A DNA stretch of 64,000 nucleotides from Alphaproteobacteria bacterium (GTDB lineage Bacteria > Pseudomonadota > Alphaproteobacteria > CASFRQ01 > SAAU01), in contig SAAU01000006.1 in NCBI GenBank assembly GCA_009929265.1, positions 1-64,000 of the forward strand. Reading direction: 5' to 3'. The position numbers were made by a program, and so were the translations under genes. The notes under the pieces were generated by a model. It had not been told where the DNA came from. It ran no database searches and saw only the letters and a list, made by a program, of their open reading frames with translations. Positions 61,980-64,000 of this stretch are shown one piece after another. Each line of letters begins with the position of its first letter. Within the stretch, counting starts at the first letter, position 1.

Positions 61980-62438
61980 GTTATTTTGGGCGTAGGACAA
62001 GACCGAATTTATATGATTGACTGTATTAGATTTAGGGCGGAGTTTCCGGAATTGGTAAAGCGGGTCATAGATATAAATCAGCAGATGAAAGATAGATATA
62101 AGACCACAGTAACAACCCTGATTGAAGATGCATCTGCCGGCACACAGGTCATTCAATACGTGAAAAATGACAGAATTTTCACACCGATAGCGATTAAACC
62201 AACTCAAGATAAAAAGGTCCGCCTAGAGGGCGTATCCGCATATATTAAAGATGGAACCGTTGTTTTTCCGAATATAAAAGGCCCTTGGTGGGATGATTTT
62301 ATAGAAGAGCTCACAACGTTCCCAAATTCCACCTTCAGTGACCAGTGCGATGCCTTTAGTCAAGGGCTTGAGTATGCCGTAACCAGACTCAAAAAGCCCC
62401 AAGTTACTGTTAGAGTCCTTACTTATGGCGGGTATTAG
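61980..62438 (+). pseudogene. Terminase large subunit, C-terminal fragment
   Basis: The last 152 codons of a TerL: VILGVGQDRIYMIDCIRF opens the nuclease domain, TTLIEDASAGTQVIQYV carries the conserved Glu-Asp and FSDQCDAFSQGLEYA the final Asp of the RNase H-like site. The ATPase half is missing, and the fragment joins directly to the truncated tape measure gene running the other way. The open frame continues 5' to 61794, but that part is antisense to the tape measure gene. Confidence 0.85.
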
Positions 62439-62520
62439 AGAAATAACTGTTTTTTACCCACTATTCAAGTTGACTTCACCTCCTTTGTAAGCGTTCATGT
62501 GCTTGCGAAAGGAGTGAAAT

Positions 62521-62979
62521 ATGGCTATACAAAAATATAAGAAAAAACTGCCAAAATCGCTGGATGAGGTCAAACGGATGAATAAGGAAGAACTACAGGA
62601 ATTATGGAATTGTTATTTCTCGAGCGGTGTGCCACTAGCAAAACCGCTCTGGTATAAAATAATGTGTGATAAGACAGGGCTGGCGATAGAGCAAAGGCAT
62701 ATCACGCGACTTAATGTTTATGCAAAAAATCCAGATGAATGCGTCGCAAAATCCTATAAACATAAATATCATCTGAAACCCGGCTCGCAAATTGAAAAGA
62801 CGTTTAAAGGCAAACAACACGTGGTACAAGTGTGTCCGGATGGGCGATTTTATTACAATAATGAACATTATAAAACACTGTCAGCGATTGCTCTTGTGAT
62901 TTGCGGACATAAGGTCTCCGGCAATGATTTTTTTGGATTGAATAATAAAAATGGGGGTCTAGTTCATGGTCAAAATTAA
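62521..62979 (+). CDS. DUF2924 protein, partner of the serine recombinase
   Basis: A 152-residue DUF2924 protein. The conserved C-terminal block is visible as KTFKGKQHVVQVCPDGRF, NNEHYKTLSAIALVICGHK and NDFFGL. In alphaproteobacteria this gene almost always stands just upstream of a large serine recombinase, as here, where the two overlap by 14 nt. It is thought to help or regulate the recombinase. AAAGGAGTGAAAT precedes the ATG. Confidence 0.9.
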   Translation: MAIQKYKKKLPKSLDEVKRMNKEELQELWNCYFSSGVPLAKPLWYKIMCDKTGLAIEQRHITRLNVYAKNPDECVAKSYKHKYHLKPGSQIEKTFKGKQHVVQVCPDGRFYYNNEHYKTLSAIALVICGHKVSGNDFFGLNNKNGGLVHGQN

Positions 62980-64000
62980 CTGCGCGGTGTATGTTAGGAA
63001 ATCAACCGAAAAAGGGCTGGAGTTGGAGTTCAACAGTCTCCACAATCAGGAAGAAGCCTGTCGTAACTATATCTTATCTCAAGCATTCAATAACTGGGAA
63101 TATTATAAAACCTATACGGATGGTGGCATATCTGGCGGCACAACCGATCGCCCAGCCTTGCAAGAAATGATACGCGACATCAAAGCCGGCAAAATCCAAA
63201 CGGTTGTCGTTTATAAAGTCGACCGCCTGTCGCGCTCAATCATGGATTTTCACAACATGATGACTGAGTTTGATAAGCATAGTTGTAACTTCGTATCCAT
63301 TACGCAAGCCTTTGATACATCGACTTCCATGGGCAAACTGACACTGAATATGTTGTTGTCATTCGCCCAATTCGAGCGGGAAGTGTCCTCCGAGCGTGTG
63401 CGTGATAAACTCCACGCGCAGAAATCAAAAGGACTGTGGACAGGCGGTATACCGAAGCTCGGCTATGATATCAAAGACAAGAAGCTTGTAATAAACAAGG
63501 CAGAAGCCGAGGAAGTTAAAGAAATTTTTGAAAAATATATAGAATTACCGTCTGTTCTGGAGTTAATGTTTTATCTCCGCGATAAAGGCATTACGCATAA
63601 GAAGTGGAAAACAGCGGATGACAAAGAGCGAGGTGGCGCTCCCATCGGCTCGTCGGCACTCAGCAGGTTACTTCGAGAAAAGGTTTATGCCGGATATATC
63701 GAAAACAAAAGAACCAAAGAAGCGTTTAAAGGTCAACATAAACCTATTATTTCAAAAGAGCTGTTTGATTCTGTTCAAGAAAAATTGGCAAATAACTATA
63801 AACGTGGCGATGTCCCGTATCGTCAAAAAACATATTTACTCCACAACAAAATCACCGACGCTGCCGGGAATGTCTTTACCAATCAAAAAAGTTCAAAAAA
63901 TCAGAAACAAAAATATCGGTATTATAAACTGAAAGGTTTTTATCTTCCCGCCGGTGACCTGGAAAAGATAACCTGCGAAACCGTAAAGGCGTTTTTAGAT
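62966..64000 (+). CDS. Large serine recombinase, cut by the window end
   Basis: The first 345 codons of a phage-type serine integrase. The resolvase domain (about 1-150) has YVRKST with Arg11 and the catalytic Ser13, VVVYKVDRLSRS, and MLLSFAQFEREVSSERVRDK; the recombinase domain follows (about 165-270), and the beginning of the next domain reads KYRYYKLKGFYLP. The usual CxxC zinc ribbon of large serine recombinases is absent (LLHNKITDAAGNVF in its place), as in the alphaproteobacterial subfamily paired with DUF2924. The frame is open to the last base. It probably moves the accessory element to its left or right. Confidence 0.92.
   Translation, partial: MVKINCAVYVRKSTEKGLELEFNSLHNQEEACRNYILSQAFNNWEYYKTYTDGGISGGTTDRPALQEMIRDIKAGKIQTVVVYKVDRLSRSIMDFHNMMTEFDKHSCNFVSITQAFDTSTSMGKLTLNMLLSFAQFEREVSSERVRDKLHAQKSKGLWTGGIPKLGYDIKDKKLVINKAEAEEVKEIFEKYIELPSVLELMFYLRDKGITHKKWKTADDKERGGAPIGSSALSRLLREKVYAGYIENKRTKEAFKGQHKPIISKELFDSVQEKLANNYKRGDVPYRQKTYLLHNKITDAAGNVFTNQKSSKNQKQKYRYYKLKGFYLPAGDLEKITCETVKAFLD

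Noticed and set aside
63618-63932. Plus-strand 104-codon frame at the window end
   Set aside because: It lies in another frame inside the serine recombinase, whose own frame is open from 62966 to the last base and carries all family motifs.
1-64000. CRISPR arrays, rRNA genes, insertion sequences
   Set aside because: I looked for regularly spaced repeats, rRNA motifs and transposase frames with terminal inverted repeats and saw none; the Cas4-like part of the DUF2779 protein is not near any array.

Overview
The window is a piece of chromosome from an AT-rich alphaproteobacterium. The best evidence is a circularly permuted, two-piece tmRNA gene (11442-11749), the gene order rimP-nusA-ylxR/L7Ae-infB-rbfA-truB-rpsO-pnp, a YlxR domain fused to an L7Ae domain, an alpha-type SspB adaptor, a BamE/YceD divergent pair, and a dnaK promoter of the alphaproteobacterial heat-shock (RpoH) type. 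Genus cannot be fixed from the sequence alone.

Region 1 (1 to about 36.5 kb) is ordinary core genome. After two unrecognised genes (297-1927) comes the translation/transcription operon rimP to pnp, preceded by its own promoter and a hairpin plus T-run that looks like a transcription attenuator. Then follow the tmRNA gene and, directly behind it, sspB, whose product delivers tmRNA-tagged proteins to ClpXP; uppP and comEC; bamE and yceD; rpmH-rnpA-yidD-yidC-engB; tRNA-Arg and tRNA-Gln; lipoproteins; tRNA-Glu; recJ; rpiB-glyA-nrdR-nusB on the minus strand; ruvX; a divergent diacylglycerol-kinase-like gene; ftsB; a membrane diguanylate cyclase; and dnaK-dnaJ. Several short genes missed by length cut-offs are real: rpmH, yidD, a 53-residue gene at 15355 and a 58-residue gene at 36988.

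Region 2 (36.6-41.7 kb) is very AT-rich accessory DNA. A plus-strand pair (three-helix membrane protein plus a coupled charged small protein) faces a minus-strand operon: a one-helix membrane protein, a 946-residue helical protein of unknown family and a cytosolic subtilisin-like protease. I do not recognise this combination; it is the best candidate for an undescribed, possibly defensive, system.

Region 3 (about 41.8 kb to the end) has a more balanced base composition and looks transferred. It carries a defence island: an Fe-S nuclease/DEDD exonuclease fusion (DUF2779), a frameshifted VRR-NUC protein, a WYL regulator, a PLD-SNF2 helicase, DUF4391, a Type III restriction-modification pair (Mod, Res) and an ABC-like ATPase. 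It abuts a decayed prophage: P2-like tail genes (tape measure, U, X, D) and a lysis cassette with nested Rz/Rz1, all on the minus strand, fused head to head with the 3' end of a large terminase gene. The window ends inside a large serine recombinase preceded by its usual DUF2924 partner. A cluster of CAGGGAAATT-like repeats at 41.88-42.09 kb may mark the other end of the recombinase-borne element.
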